Source: Gossypium raimondii (taxonomy: Eukaryota > Streptophyta > Magnoliopsida > Malvales > Malvaceae). From it: a stretch of DNA of 64,000 bases. The translations under genes were made by a program, and so were the position numbers. Within the stretch, counting starts at the first letter, position 1, and the number at the start of each line of letters is the position of its first letter. Under the pieces are notes generated by a model. The model was not told the origin of the DNA. It saw only the letters and a list, made by a program, of their open reading frames with translations, and ran no database searches. The DNA lies in the NCBI RefSeq assembly GCF_025698545.1, contig NC_068571.1, positions 52,299,733 through 52,363,732 on the forward strand. The letters run 5' to 3'. Shown here piece after piece: positions 52,025 to 64,000 of the stretch.

Positions 52025-54536
52025 TCAAGCAGCTGGAACCTTTTTTCCATCCTCGATAAAGAAAATTGCAGTTTCCGGGACCTAAGGAAGAGAGGAAAAT
52101 AGAAGTTGTTTATAAATGTAACTTGATTTTTGTAAAAGAATTTTGTAGAGCGAAACAATAGGGCATGTAGATAAACTTAACCTTAAAAAAAGGATGACGA
52201 TGATGAAGAAGGCAGCCAGTAAAGGATTAAAACATAATGGAGATACAGAATCATGGGAAAAATGAAAATCGTCTCAGCCTTTCTTGCGAACTTGACCAAA
52301 AAAGAAAGAAATACTTTTCTGCTGCTACTACCGCACAACCAATAACCCATGAATCCATGACTCTCAACAACTCATTAAAAAAAATCAACATTTTCAAATT
52401 CTTATTCCGAACACCAACTAATAAAAGGAAAAGGGATAACAAATAAACAAATTTCGAATTGCTTCGTTAAAGAAAATATTCAGAGAACACCAATTCTTAT
52501 TGAGCCATGGCAATCTGAAAAACATTTACAATATTCTTTTCTAATCTTAGCACAAAATTCTGAATTAGGTATAATTACAAGAAATTTTAGGCCTATAAAC
52601 CCTCAACGATTCTTCAGCCGCACATTATAGGTTTGATATTACTCAACAAGTCAATATATCAAGGTTTCAGAAACTTCAAAACACCGTTTCATCTTTTCGT
52701 GCTTTTAGGTCTTTTAAAAAGAAGAAAAAACACATATAATAATAAAAGAAGTACACTTCCTCTTTGTTTCTTTTATGCCAAAATGACAATATCCAAATGA
52801 ATTTTAACAGAATTCAACAGTGATACAGGTGTCAGCAGGTATACATGTAGAAGGTGCATCCATTAAGAATAGCAATAAGCAATGCGCACAAAAAAAATGG
52901 TGCATTAACCAATGCAAAGTTTCAGCACCATTTTCCATTTTCCCTCTTGGATGCATGTTTACTTCGTGAGAGAATGGAAAAGAAAGTAAAGAGAGAAAAG
53001 TGTCTCTCATATGGTTTACATCAACCAATTACATACCATACTAGCTTATTTTGGCTGGGAGAACTGATACAAGGAGGGACAGCCAGCATTATTGGGTACA
53101 ACTTGAATTGTTATAAAGAGAGACGGACTGCTTTTATTTATTTATCTTGATTTATAAGGCTGGATGCATGCTTATTCTAGTTTGGTTGAACAATTTAGTA
53201 TAAGAGGAAAAGCCTGCCTATATGAAGTTGATCATTGAACTTGAAACAAAGAAATGGAGAGAAATGCAAATTAGCATAGAACATTAAAAAAGGCCAGAAT
53301 GTTATGAGTATTACATCAGCCCAGGTTTCGGTGATGAATTCCACAATGTCATAAGATATGTCTCCTTGAACATCAATCTGTTCCTTGTCAGTTGGCCCCT
53401 GAAACCAATCAGTTGGAAAATAGGCACAAAATGATGAGATATTACAACAAAAAAAGATTTAATCTATCTCTTCCACAAAGTATTGCACCTTTACAACAGA
53501 GGCCCCTGTGGCAAACTTCTTTCCAAGTTTCTTTGAAGCATCGCTTAATTTTACACCTGACCCAAGTCAAAGCACGGTAATGAGATATTGACATTCACAT
53601 CATGTTACACTTTAGAAAGCAAAGAACTAGCATCTGGCTCACCAAAAAGTTCCAGGCCTTTTACAGTAGTTATACATTTGCGCTTGTTCCGCACAACCTT
53701 TTCAATTACAACTTCTTTCTTCTCCTACACCAGAAAATCCAAATTTCAATTCTATAAAAATGACTGGATGAATCCACTAAAGTTATGTTTTTATGCATAG
53801 AAGAGTTTGTGATTGTACTTTCTTTTTAATTTTCCCACCAGGAAGACGTTTAACTTCCTCTTGCTTAGCTTCTGAACTACTACCTGACCAAGTAAGGAAA
53901 ACATTTAAGCAAAAAATCAAGTAACAAAACTAATGACAGCAATAATCACACACATAGAGAAAATATGCATCATTAAGCATGGTTTTTAAGCTTTAACTCC
54001 ATGGATCATATGTGTTCGTTATATAAGAAGTTGAAGCATTTTGAATAGTAAGCATTAATGTAAAAATTAAATGAACAGCATTTTTTTGGAACAATTATTA
54101 GAATGTGAAATACAAAAATAAGTTACACAAACAAAAATCAAATCAGATCTGATCTGATGTTCAAACCGAAATCTAAAGTAAGTAAAAGAGAATTACAATT
54201 TACAAATAATAATTAACCTGAATCAGCAGAAGAGATGCCAGTGGATTGTAATTGATCAGCAACTTTATCAGCTTCTTTAGCATTCGCTTCTGCAAATGTA
54301 AATTGAATAAAAAAATTATTCAAAAAATAAAGTCGAAAGATCTGTTTCAAGTTTTTTAACTCCACGGCGGTGGTTAAAGAACGGTTACCTTTGAGGAGAT
54401 CCGGGTACAGGTCGGGCGCGTTTTGGATCAACCAGGGCTTACATTTATCGAATTCGGATCCGAATTCGCAGTATTCGGCGGGTAAACCGCAGACTTGACA
54501 GTATTGAACGACGACCGGTTGAGGTTTCTCCGCCAT
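52025..54536 (-). CDS. DENR: Density-regulated protein homolog (DENR)
   Basis: Translation factor which, with MCT-1, recycles 40S subunits and promotes re-initiation after short upstream frames. Exons on the minus strand: 54536-54389, 54289-54218, 53883-53819, 53724-53643, 53556-53489, 53398-53315, 52081-52025. They give 191 residues, near the usual 190-200. The N-terminus has four cysteines placed for a zinc site (C13, C16, C23, C32, in YCQVCGLPAEYC and DKCKPWL). A variable acidic linker and a KIKKKEKKE basic stretch follow. The SUI1/eIF1-like domain covers about 103-175 with VVRNKRKCITTVKGLELFG, KLGKKFATGASVV and the end VPETAIFFIEDGKK. All introns are GT-AG; the last one is 1233 bp. The start is the first ATG of the family-like N-terminus. 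Confidence 0.95.
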
Positions 54537-54693
54537 TGGACCGCCGCCTCAAGGATTTCAATTTCTCTACTCTTAGCTTCACTGTAGGACTTGCTTGAAA
54601 CTTGTATGAAAGAACCAAAACGCAGCGTTCCGAAAACGCAATTTCACATGATAATATGTGTTTTCAAATAGGGCGAAAAATCTAGAAAATTAA
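54537..54693. other. DENR promoter side
   Basis: Short G+C-richer leader region immediately before the DENR start, without a clear TATA box, as is common for housekeeping genes. The GGGTAAACTACAC-group element begins about 160 bp upstream of the ATG. Confidence 0.4.
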
Positions 54694-55423
54694 AAGGGTA
54701 AACTACACTAGTAGTCACCAAACTATTGGTATATTTCTTTTGGCCATCTAATTATGAAGTGTGACAAAATGGTTACTCAACTATTAGTAAATTTATTTTT
54801 TAGCCATTCAACTATGAAAAATTACAAAATAGTCTCCTAACTATTTAATTTTGTCTTTTTGGTAACCAAATGACTAACGGTGATAACTTTTAAAATTGGC
54901 ATAATAGCAATTTTCACCCTCAACATATATATATTGTGCCAATTTAGTATTGGTTCTAAAAAAATCTAACTCTCAACATTTACACATTGTGTAATTTGAT
55001 CTTTTTTGTCGTTTTGCTTTTCTTTGTGACCTTTTTACCTAACAAATTTATCAACTAGAGTTGATTTAAAATATACAAAAAATGGAAACGTCCAGAAATC
55101 CAAGATAATACTTTTCATATTTTCTCATTCTTCTAAAATTAACCTTTAATGTCACAAAGAAAAGCAAAATTGTAACAAAAGGACCAAATTACACAATGTG
55201 TAAATGTTGAGGGTTAAATTATTTTAGAATCAAGACCAAATTGACATAATTTATAAATATTAAGGGTTAAAGTTACTATTATGCTAATCTAAAAGCTACC
55301 ACCATTAACCGACTAATGATGAAAAATGACAAAATTGAATAGTTGAGTGACCATTTTGTAACTTTTCATAGTTGGGTGATAAAAAATTACTAATAGTTGG
55401 ATGGCTACTGATGCAATTTATCT
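54694..55423. mobile_element. GGGTAAACTACAC-group inverted-repeat element
   Basis: Left arm: AAGGGTAAACTACACTAGTA and later CCAAACTATTGGTATATTTC. The right arm is the inverse, with AAAATTACTAATAGTTGGAT and GATGCAATTTATCT. About 730 bp, no coding frame. The closest relative in the window is the one-armed copy at 27791-28200. Confidence 0.7.
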
Positions 55424-56630
55424 AAATGAAAATCAGGTTTAATTTGATTTGATTTCAATTTAATATTCACAAATAAAAAAATATTGATTTTCCATCAAAA
55501 TATTCTTTTGAACCTCAAAACAAATTATTCTATCAGAAAATATTACCATAAAGAAAAATTAAGAACATTTTTATGAACTATTACGAAAACATTTATTCTT
55601 TTTGGGATAATTAAAAGCTGTGATTGAAGTTGAATAGGCTTTTTTACTTAAATATTATAAAATATAAATTATTTACTTAAACATATGTATTTATAATTAT
55701 TTATCAAAATAATGTGAAACCAACAATATTTTAATAAATTTAACACCAAATTACCACTATTTATGGCAATTTAGAAATCCCAAGGTAATTTTTGGCATTA
55801 AATAGTCATTATTGGTGGTGATTTGAGATCTCGATATGGCATGTTAGAGTGATGTCTAGACTCTAATAAAACAGAAAATTTTTGCTATCTCGAGATCTCA
55901 ATTTACTAGGAAATATAAAAAAAATTGTGAAAATTCGAGTTATTGTTCAAAAGATAATATTTTGGTAAATAATTTGGAACTCGTATTATTTTGGCAAATA
56001 ATATTTTAGTAAATAAAGTCGGGTTAAAATAATAGAATTTGTAAATAGTGATAGTTAAATTTATGGGAATTAAAATTTAATTGATAGAATATATAAATAT
56101 TAATGGGTGAAAGTAAGATAAATTAGCACAAAAGCGAAGTCTAGTACTAATTGTCTCACTTTCGAAATTGCAAAAGGTTAAATTGTTCAATATTAAAATT
56201 AAAAGGGACTAGAGAGACATTTTTGCCTTTAATTTGAATAGAAAAGTTCATTACTCGGATTGGGCTGGACCACGTTGACATTTTGTAACAGATTATATTC
56301 AACCCAGCCCAAAATTCCTTTAGATATTTATTAGTTCAATTAATTTAAATTTCTTTTAAACCAAAAAGAATTAACTAACAAAATTATGTTAATTTTTCAC
56401 TAATAAAAAATTTATAAACTCAAACTTATGGGTCCAAAATTTCATACTAGGTATAATTTCTCAATTAATTATATTTATTTAAAATAAATAATATTATTTG
56501 AGGGTACTTTAATCTTTTCATGTTAAAAAATCAATAAAAATATACATATGATGAGATTTGAATCCATGCCAACTGGATTAACAAAACTTCAAATTTACAA
56601 CTTACCCAAAATTTAATTTTATTATGTACA

Positions 56631-57085
56631 TAGAGGTGCTCATGGGTCGGGTCTAAACCCGGCCCGACTTGAAATATAGGCTTAAAATTTTGCTCAAACT
56701 CGTTCACATTTACAAAAAGATTAACCCAATCTTATTTTAAGCCCACCCATATTATTTTTTAATTTAAATTAATTTATCCATTTTTTATTTATTAAATTAT
56801 TTTATATAGTCATCTCAAGTCTTAACATTATTTTAATGTTTACATTAGAGTAGTATTATATATATTTAGTATATGTTTATTTTTTTAATGTGTTCTAAAT
56901 TACATAATATATAAAAATAACACAATATAAAGTATATTATAAACTTAAAAACGGGTCGGGCTAGGGCCTTGAATGTTCAAGCTCAAGCTCAACCCATATT
57001 TTAAATGGGCCCAATTTATTTTGTCAAGCTCATTTTTCGGGTCTAATATTTTTACCCAAACCCTCTCAAATTTCGGACAGATCTA
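56631..57085. mobile_element. Decayed copy of the hAT-like MITE
   Basis: Starts TAGAGGTGCTCATGGGTCGG like the element at 5615, with CCCGGCCCGACTTGAAATAT and AAACGGGTCGGGCTAGGGCC inside. The right end is eroded (GGACAGATCTA), and no target duplication is left. Confidence 0.65.
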
Positions 57086-57477
57086 CGCATATAACAGAAT
57101 TTCTAATATATAAAAATTATTTTTTGGTATAACAATTTTTTAAAATAAAAAATTAAAATTAACATATCTAGGGATTAAACTTATGTTTAATGGATTCATA
57201 AACAAATTTTTTACCACTACATCAATAATAATTCTTGAGTAAACTTAAAAAATTAACTTTTAATATAAAATGTTTTCTCTCGCCAAATTTATTATTTTTA
57301 AACACACATTTTGTTCTAAATTTGTGATTTCAACATGCATACGTGTGTGATAAAATTTCTAATATATGAAATCTCTTATGCATATTAAAATGAGATTTTA
57401 AAATATAAGTCTATTTTAATAAATCAAAGAAAAATTTTAAACATAACACATTATCATTAAATAAAATAAAAATAGTG

Positions 57478-57690
57478 GAGGATTTATAAATAAATATTAA
57501 TAATTTTATTTAAACATAATTAAATATTAATTAATTATAAATAAATGCTAAAACTCTATACCCTAAACTTTTAAATCCAATATTCTAAATTGAGAGTTAT
57601 TAATATTTATCTATTATAACTACAATTAATTTTAATTATGTTTAAATAAAATTATTAGTTTTCATTTACAAGTCCTTCATATTTTTGTTT
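57478..57690. repeat. Dispersed repeat shared with 24434-24650
   Basis: AGGATTTATAAATAAATATT at the left and ATTTACAAGTCCTTCAT at the right are near-inverses, so it is likely a MITE. Confidence 0.5.
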
Positions 57691-57775
57691 AATTTAATGA
57701 TGAGATGTCATGTTATTATTCATTGATGGTGTATAAGACTTATGTATCAACGGTGCATCAAATGTTTTTTTTAAC

Positions 57776-57781
<6 letters not shown>

Positions 57782-57824
<43 letters not shown>
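57782..57824. repeat. (AT)n microsatellite
   Basis: About 21 uninterrupted AT units. Confidence 0.9.
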
Positions 57825-57826
<2 letters not shown>

Positions 57827-59724
57827 TCTCCAAATACATAATTTTATATATGTGGCTATATATATTTAGAAAATACATGTAAGACAAATTTGAAATAATT
57901 ATAAATCAAAATGGTAACCTACAAAATTATTAATTAATATTTACACATGAATATTATATTTACAAAATTATCATCACGTTCTCGGTGAAATATTTAGTAC
58001 TGAAGATAATAATGTAATTTTTTAGGATTACTTTTTAATGTATATCAAACGTTGTAAAGTAACTTTCTCGACAATTACATTATTAATAACCACATTACAA
58101 AAAATCACATTCGATTAACTTTCTTAAAATTATTTTTCAATATATATCAAACGTTGTCGATTATATTATCCAAGAAATTACATTCAATTAGAATTATGGC
58201 ATAGATTCAATATCACATTTGTTCAGAATCATGATATAAGATTACACTAAACACCCCAGAAAGGAATAAAAGAATCCATTAATTAAAATACTTGCTTTTA
58301 TCATTTGAAAAATATATATAAATAAATAAAAACTTTGAATATGTGTATTAATTTGTTTTTAATTGAAAAGTACATAAAAGAAGATTCTTGCATGTCATGG
58401 AATCGCACATTGAGTGTGACTCAATTGGCTTTCACATTACTTGTACATCAAAAGAAGCTTTTAGTTTCTGTGATATTATTTTATTTTTTATATTCTTTAT
58501 TATTCGATAATTACATAATTAAATATGAAATTAAACTTGGTCGAACCTTTAAATAAAATAAGATTTGTAATTTTTACATCGCTAAAAAATATCAAATTAG
58601 TTGAAACCTACTATCAATAATCACAAAAAAAAAAAAAGCTATACAAATGGAAGTGCCAGCTGCAGTGCCAGATAAAAAAGGCATCATAACAAGAACAAAA
58701 AGAAAGCGCAAACGGTTGTTTACGCAATTCGGTTGTTCGATGTCTGCGAAATCTAGTTCAGTGAGATAATTCACTCTCTTTAATCCCAATACAACAATTT
58801 ATTTAAGTCATATCACACTCCGATTCTTTAGTTCCTTAGTGAATAAATAAGTGCTAAAATGTTTTTCATACACAACATATAGAAGTCTCTTCGAATATTT
58901 AAGAGTTTGAGATTTGTTAAAAATTGGAGTTAAAATAGCATATGCAATATAATAATAAAGTTCAAGATAATATAGTCCGATCCAGTCTCCTTATTTCCAC
59001 AGATGTGTGATTGTTTGATCCGATCCAATCTTCAAGTATGTTATTATCATAATATCAACAAAATTCATAACCTAATAAAAAATGGCAAGTTACATTAATT
59101 ATCTCAGTGCTAAAAGCAATACTACAAGAGTCACTACTCATGTAATTGGCTCAACAAAACATCTTCGAACTCGAAGAGGTTGGTAAAATATAAAAAAAGA
59201 ATACTTTTGCCTATTTTTCCTTTCTAATTATAAATATGTAGACCTTTATAAAGGTACTTCTGTCGATGTCTTACTTTTAGCACGAAAGTTTCCATCAAAA
59301 AAGAAAAAAAAAAAAGTTGGAATTGACCATGAACGTCGGGGTCTCCATATCTCAATTTGTAAATAATGCAATTTTTTCATTTTAGTAAATAATTTCAAAA
59401 TTTCCAAATATTAAAAGGTTCAAACAAAAAATTGGATCAACCAAAATTTGATTATTGTCAACAATCCACCCAACGGAAAATATGGTCCTACCCCTACTCA
59501 TTTCAAATGTTTACAATTAAGAAAGCAAATGTGACCAGCAATGTCATGCTAATCTTTCACTCACCTTATCAAGAGTTTATCCGTTTATAAAAATAGTGAT
59601 AACTAATCATTTATTTATTCGGAAAGCACTCGCAGGTGGTAGATACCCTAATTAATATTTAATTATGTTTAAATAAAGTCATCAATATTTTTTTTTGTAA
59701 GTCATCTGCTATTTTTTATTTCAG

Positions 59725-60020
59725 GTAAAATTACTATTAATGTCTCTGTACTGAAAGTTAGATTGCATTTTGCCCCCTACTTAAGAGAGTACATTAGATT
59801 AAAGAGTTATAAATTAATCCTTTCTGTTAAAATTCTATCCATTTGTGCTGTTAAAAACTGATATGGTTGACGAAATAACCAAACAATGACATGTGACATG
59901 CCACATGCCACGTGTACCTCATGTTAAGGTACATGGACCAGTTTGAGCAACAGAAATAGAGGAGATCTTTAACAAAAGAATCAGTTTACTCTTTAATCTA
60001 ATGTACAAAAATTATAGTAC
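59725..60020. mobile_element. ATTTTGCCCC-family element
   Basis: GATTGCATTTTGCCCCCTAC at the left, CTGATATGGTTGACGAAATA in the middle and TTTACTCTTTAATCTAATGT at the right, as in 17200-17565. Confidence 0.5.
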
Positions 60021-61145
60021 ATAAAACTCATAGCGGGTTTATTTTTTAAAATTTGATAATATTTGAATTATTATTTATATTTGATTTTGAAGTAGATGTA
60101 AATATTAATATTTTAGCAGGCAGGGCTCTGGTCCTTCCAAAATTGTAAAAATAAAAAATAAAAATATTCTATTTACTCCCTTCAAAGATAATAAATTAAT
60201 ACATGGTAAAATTTATAGTTGACATTTCAAAATTTTATAATTCAATTTTGCTCCTCTAAATTTTTTTTTGGATTCACCTCTCTAAATCCATTTTACTTTG
60301 AATATCCATTTTACAATGGTACCTTATGTGACGCTCCAAAATTTATTGATTTGTCATACAATACGAATCAGGAAGTCTTGACTGTGATTTAGAGAAAATA
60401 TTTGATACATTGTTGGTGAAGTTATTAAACTCCACAAACAGAGTTGAGGTGATGACAAGTATCTTATAAGATATAGTACCCCATCAATGTACCAAGTAGT
60501 AACCCATAAACAAATTCAAATTTAAATATAGACAATTATTTGGTGCACAAATTTTAAAAAATTCCTGATTCAACCACTTCGATCAATTTAACCCTTAGTT
60601 CAACAATAATGAAACGCAATCGATTTAACTACTAACTTTTTTTATCTCAAATTTTAATCTTTTATAAATTCTAAATAAATTATTTAACTTATTTGTTGAA
60701 ATCCATATATCAACTAATTATTAATCTAATGGAGGAGTTAAATTTTATTGTCTTGGATGTCTCATAATCTCCTGATTAGATATAATATAAAAATATTTAT
60801 GTCTTATCCAAACAACCTAATCTCATGTGATCAAATTTTAGACGTAATTTTTAATCTTTGGTTGACGCTAACACATCCTATTCAATGAAATGATGATTAA
60901 TTATAAGTAAGATTGTTTTTTACGACAGTGAGTGAAGTCGGCAACAAAATAATTATGGTATATTTACATTAATTGTCATAAACATGGCTACATACCACAA
61001 TTAAGTCCCTATAAAAACATTATTCAATTCTCGTCTTCGATGCTTTGAACACACTACAAGTTTAAAACCATGCAAGCGTACATCCCCATCATTGTCGACA
61101 AAATTTACTAGAAACCAAAGGGCAACCATTGGTAATTTTTAGTTT

Positions 61146-61485
61146 GGTCTAATTCCGGTTTCAGTCCCTCTACTATGTTGAAATTTGAGATTTAATCACA
61201 AATATTTAATTTTTGCATAATATGATTCTTTTATTTTAGAGTATTGTTAGTAAGTCCAATTTGATAATTCTGTTAACCACTGTTGATATAGATTTTTTTT
61301 TTGTTGATAAGTAATTCCATTACTGCAAAAATTCATATTATCAATTCATCACTTTCGCAGTAAACCGTTAATAACGATGCTATCAAATCCGACCTACTAA
61401 TAATGACAATCAAATTTGCTAAATCACAATAAGAATTAAATCATAAATTTCAGCATAGAAGAGGGACTAAAACCAGAGTTAGACC
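61146..61485. mobile_element. GGTCTAA-family MITE
   Basis: Ends GGTCTAATTCCGGTTTCAGT and ACTAAAACCAGAGTTAGACC are inverted copies; 340 bp. The core has GTTAGTAAGTCCAATTTGAT. Located about 190 bp downstream of the A70-like stop codon. Confidence 0.7.
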
Positions 61486-61672
61486 TTTATTTTCATGCTT
61501 GTGAAAACAGTACTCTCGATCCTGAGCTAGATATCCACTACTACCCTTTACTTCCCCATTCACCGGTCGGAGTAAACCGGATCATAAAAAACCGGATAAA
61601 TTACGAAAACACCATGTTCTTTTTTGTGGAAACCTTGAAAGAGTAACAAAAATGGCGAAACCTTACATAATT

Positions 61673-62452
61673 TTAGTTGCTAGACCTTGACTTGAGCATG
61701 TCCCTATAACGTAACAGGGAATCCAGCCTTTGTAACTTCAGCTGTTGCTTGAACCGGTTGATGAAATCATCGGCTTTGGCATCGACGCCTTGATCGTCGC
61801 CGTCTCCGAACGACGTCGTTTTCTCTATCCTCGTAGTCACCGGTCGTCTCTTTTCCACTTCTTCTTCGTCTTCTTCGGCTCTTTCCCTTGTTTTCTCACT
61901 CGCCGATTTCTTCATTTGCTTTACGTTGTTGTTGTTGTTGTTGTGCTCGGGTTTGGTTGAACCGGGTTCATCTGTTTCAGGGTTGTGAACCGTTCCTGTG
62001 TTTAGTTTACCGGAGTCGGATCTGCAAAAGGAGGTCACTCGCTGTAACAACGACGGTGCTCGGGTTAGGGACGGTTCGACGTAAACTGGGTCCGGGTTTT
62101 GAGGTGGGTATTTGTAGAGGGATAAGTTAATAGACTTGACCCGTTCGAGAATCGACGGTGCTCGCTCGAGCGGGTGTGGCTCTAAGTTGTTATCCTCCTG
62201 TCGGAGATGATAATCGTCAGCGAAATCCGGGTTCGGGAGAGAAAACTTGAAAGTCGAAAAGTTAACTGACTTGACCCGGTCGAGTAACGACGGACTTCGC
62301 TGGAGTGGTGGAGCTGAGTAGTATTCTCCGCGGTCGTGAGGCGGTGGTTTGGGAGGGAATAAGTTGGAAATAAGGAAGATGGTGCCGATGACGACATTGA
62401 GGAAGAGGAACAAAGACGTCGGCGTCAACCAGCTGGCTATAAAACCCAACAT
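61673..62452 (-). CDS. DUF4408/DUF761 membrane protein (A70-like)
   Basis: Single-exon protein of 259 residues. It resembles Arabidopsis pathogen-associated molecular pattern-induced protein A70 and its relatives; the biochemical role is unknown. Residues about 3-33 (ASWLTPTSLFLFLNVVIG and on) form the hydrophobic DUF4408 membrane segment. Then come three copies of a short repeat with the pattern L-x-R-x-P-S-L/I-L-x-R-V: LQRSPSLLDRVKSVNFS at 50, LERAPSILERVKSINLS at 95, LTRAPSLLQRVTSF at 129. A poly-N stretch lies at 171-176, followed by a charged E/K/R-rich coil at 180-212. The C-terminal DUF761 helix at about 224-250 contains KADDFINRFKQQLKLQRLDS. The start is the only ATG before the membrane segment, and TAA ends it. 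G+C content is well above the surrounding DNA, as is usual for an intronless plant gene. Confidence 0.88.
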   Translation of the reverse strand: MLGFIASWLTPTSLFLFLNVVIGTIFLISNLFPPKPPPHDRGEYYSAPPLQRSPSLLDRVKSVNFSTFKFSLPNPDFADDYHLRQEDNNLEPHPLERAPSILERVKSINLSLYKYPPQNPDPVYVEPSLTRAPSLLQRVTSFCRSDSGKLNTGTVHNPETDEPGSTKPEHNNNNNNVKQMKKSASEKTRERAEEDEEEVEKRRPVTTRIEKTTSFGDGDDQGVDAKADDFINRFKQQLKLQRLDSLLRYRDMLKSRSSN

Positions 62453-62542
62453 ATTGAAGGTAATGGTAAAGTGATAGTGTTGCCGGAGAGTCGTCGGAGA
62501 AGGAATATGAAGGTAGCGGACAATATGGAGAAGGACGGTTTG

Positions 62543-62551
62543 TTTTTTATA
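62543..62551 (-). promoter_or_regulatory. TATA box of the A70-like gene
   Basis: Minus strand TATAAAAAA about 90 bp before the start codon, followed by a short leader of about 60 bases. Confidence 0.6.
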
Positions 62552-62559
62552 GGGCTTAA

Positions 62560-64000
62560 ATAGAGAAACTCAACGTATCAGCATGGTGCACGTAGCTTTG
62601 CAATTGCTTTCAAGTCAATTTCAATCTCGAGTAAAGTGAAAATAGGAACAATCTTCGGTTTTTCGGGTTACACTCTACTTCCAGGAACGTAAGGTGATGG
62701 GTTTGGATATCTTGATTTTTTTTTTTAGATTTAAATTTATTTATTATTGAAATTGAAATAAATAAATTATGAAAACATTTTAAAATTAAAATTTAAAAAA
62801 AAAGAGAGAGACTAAACTTTGTTATACTTTTACCCGGCACGTCATAGAATGAAGAATGACTTGGCAATTTTGCAAGCGGATGTCCATGGGTAGCCCTCCA
62901 TCTAATCATTCATGATCGGTCATTTGCGAACTTCACTCAAGCCAAGTGACTCGTTTCTAGCCACTCACTATAGAACTTCTAGGGATAATGTTAGAGCAGT
63001 ATCACACAATACTGTGTAATAAATATGTTACCTAGTCGACCATCTAGATAAACTTGTCACCCATACTGTCGATGGTAATAATATATAAAATTTTACCAAA
63101 AAATCCATCAAATATAAACCCAAATTTTATTGACAGCTATCATACAACAGACAGGTAGATCCACACTGTCCCCATTCTAACATATATGAGCTCTGAATTT
63201 TCACATTCATAACATGCAAACAAACTACCACATATATACTATTAAATGGTAATAATTTTGCACTTCAAAAAAAAAATCTATTTTTATTCTAGTTTTGAGA
63301 ATTTTGAAAATTTATTGGTACCATAAGTAAATGGAAGGTTGTTAAATACCCATTTTCTTGGATTTTGTAAGAAACTTAATTTTTACAAATATGTGGCCAG
63401 TAATAAATAAAAGGTTGAATTAAATATTGATAATGAAATTGGACATATGAGGAGAGGGTCCACTCCTCAGTCAAGTCATTGATGCTTTTAATGGACCCCT
63501 TTGCATAAAATTTGTTTTTTCTTTTATGTTAGATTTTACTATTTCTGAAATTTAGTATTGCAGTTAAAATAAATTTTAAAAATTTGAAGGATACAAATTA
63601 TAATTTTATCGTGTATTAATTTATAAATTTATAAAATTTAAAAGTTTAAAACAAAAATTTTCAATTTTGGTTGTTCTTACTTTTATTATACAAGTGTTAA
63701 ATTACTCGTGATCTCTTTAATTTTCTTAAATATTATAAGTATAATTATGTTCGTCAATTAAGATTCAACTCTAATAAATTATTAATTATAAGATTACTTG
63801 ATTGATGATATCATGTGTTTTGAGTGACGTTTTACACTTTTATATATACATACATACTTTGTTGAGGGAATCAATACTGTTAATCTAACTATTTAATAAA
63901 GTTAGACCAATAATGCTATAATTTAAAATTTTATATTAATTAGGATTATTATTAATTTAAAATATGTGATTGTACACGTGACACATATATAACTGTGTGG
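62560..64000. other. Intergenic, upstream of the A70-like gene
   Basis: Moderately AT-rich, no open frame of note and no clear repeat. The part up to about 62690 probably belongs to the promoter of the A70-like gene. Confidence 0.45.

Larger units (their letters stand above)
55424..61672. other. 6.2 kb intergenic, repeat-rich
   Basis: Contains the decayed hAT-like element (56631-57085), a dispersed repeat (57478-57690), a long (AT)n run (57782-57824), an ATTTTGCCCC-family element (59725-60020) and a GGTCTAA MITE (61146-61485). The frame at 58335-58556 is not family-like. A small basic frame at 58647-58769 is treated as a finding only. Confidence 0.5.

Noticed and set aside
52237-53150. Short frames on both strands in the last DENR intron
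   Set aside because: Intronic, no family resemblance, and mutually overlapping.
61745-62397. Other-frame reads across the A70-like gene on both strands
   Set aside because: G+C-rich coding DNA lacks stops in other frames; the minus frame 61673-62452 has the domains.

Overview
The window is nuclear DNA from a flowering plant. It is AT-rich, carries seven recognisable plant genes (six with GT-AG introns, one single-exon), and its long intergenic stretches are packed with short inverted-repeat transposon remnants. The G+C-rich element at 5615-6032 (TIR TAGAGGTGCTCATGG, interior full of GGCCCGG blocks) looks like a repeat I associate with cotton (Gossypium). A malvid eudicot, probably cotton, is my best guess, but this is inference and not proven here.

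Layout. (1) 1016-2646, minus: a class A heat shock transcription factor in two exons. (2) 7224-7717, plus: chloroplast one-helix protein OHP1, three exons. (3) 8825-11223, plus: NAP1 histone chaperone, twelve exons, with a GC-AG intron and a C-terminal CKQQ prenylation box. (4) 12150-13430: a 1.28 kb foldback element whose two arms each hold about five 105-bp tandem units. (5) 19241-22904, minus: a bHLH041-type transcription factor, eight exons including a 15-nt microexon. (6) 30118-33761, minus: cytokinin dehydrogenase (CKX3-like), five exons, with a 49-bp perfectly alternating purine-pyrimidine tract just upstream of its TATA box. (7) 35853-37855: wreck of a Ty3/gypsy element (reverse transcriptase piece with YVDD between two diverged direct repeats). 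(8) 45193-45507, minus: an RNase H-like fragment of LINE type. (9) 52025-54536, minus: DENR (density-regulated protein), seven exons. (10) 61673-62452, minus: a single-exon DUF4408/DUF761 (A70-like) membrane protein with three internal repeats.

The genes are not an operon or cluster with one common task. They cover stress transcription (HSF), thylakoid assembly (OHP1), chromatin (NAP1), cytokinin breakdown (CKX), translation re-initiation (DENR) and probably stress or defence (A70-like). All exon boundaries given were worked out by hand from splice sites, reading-frame continuity and family similarity, and each set of exons adds up to a whole number of codons with no internal stop.

Between genes, several families of 300-900 bp inverted-repeat elements recur. 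At least three copies belong to a TIR family starting GGTCTAA, others to a family starting GGGTAAACTACAC, and a SINE-like repeat occurs in at least four places in both orientations. No tRNA, rRNA, CRISPR or organellar sequence was seen. I did not find a clear new biological system. The strongest unusual structure is the foldback element with tandem subrepeats.
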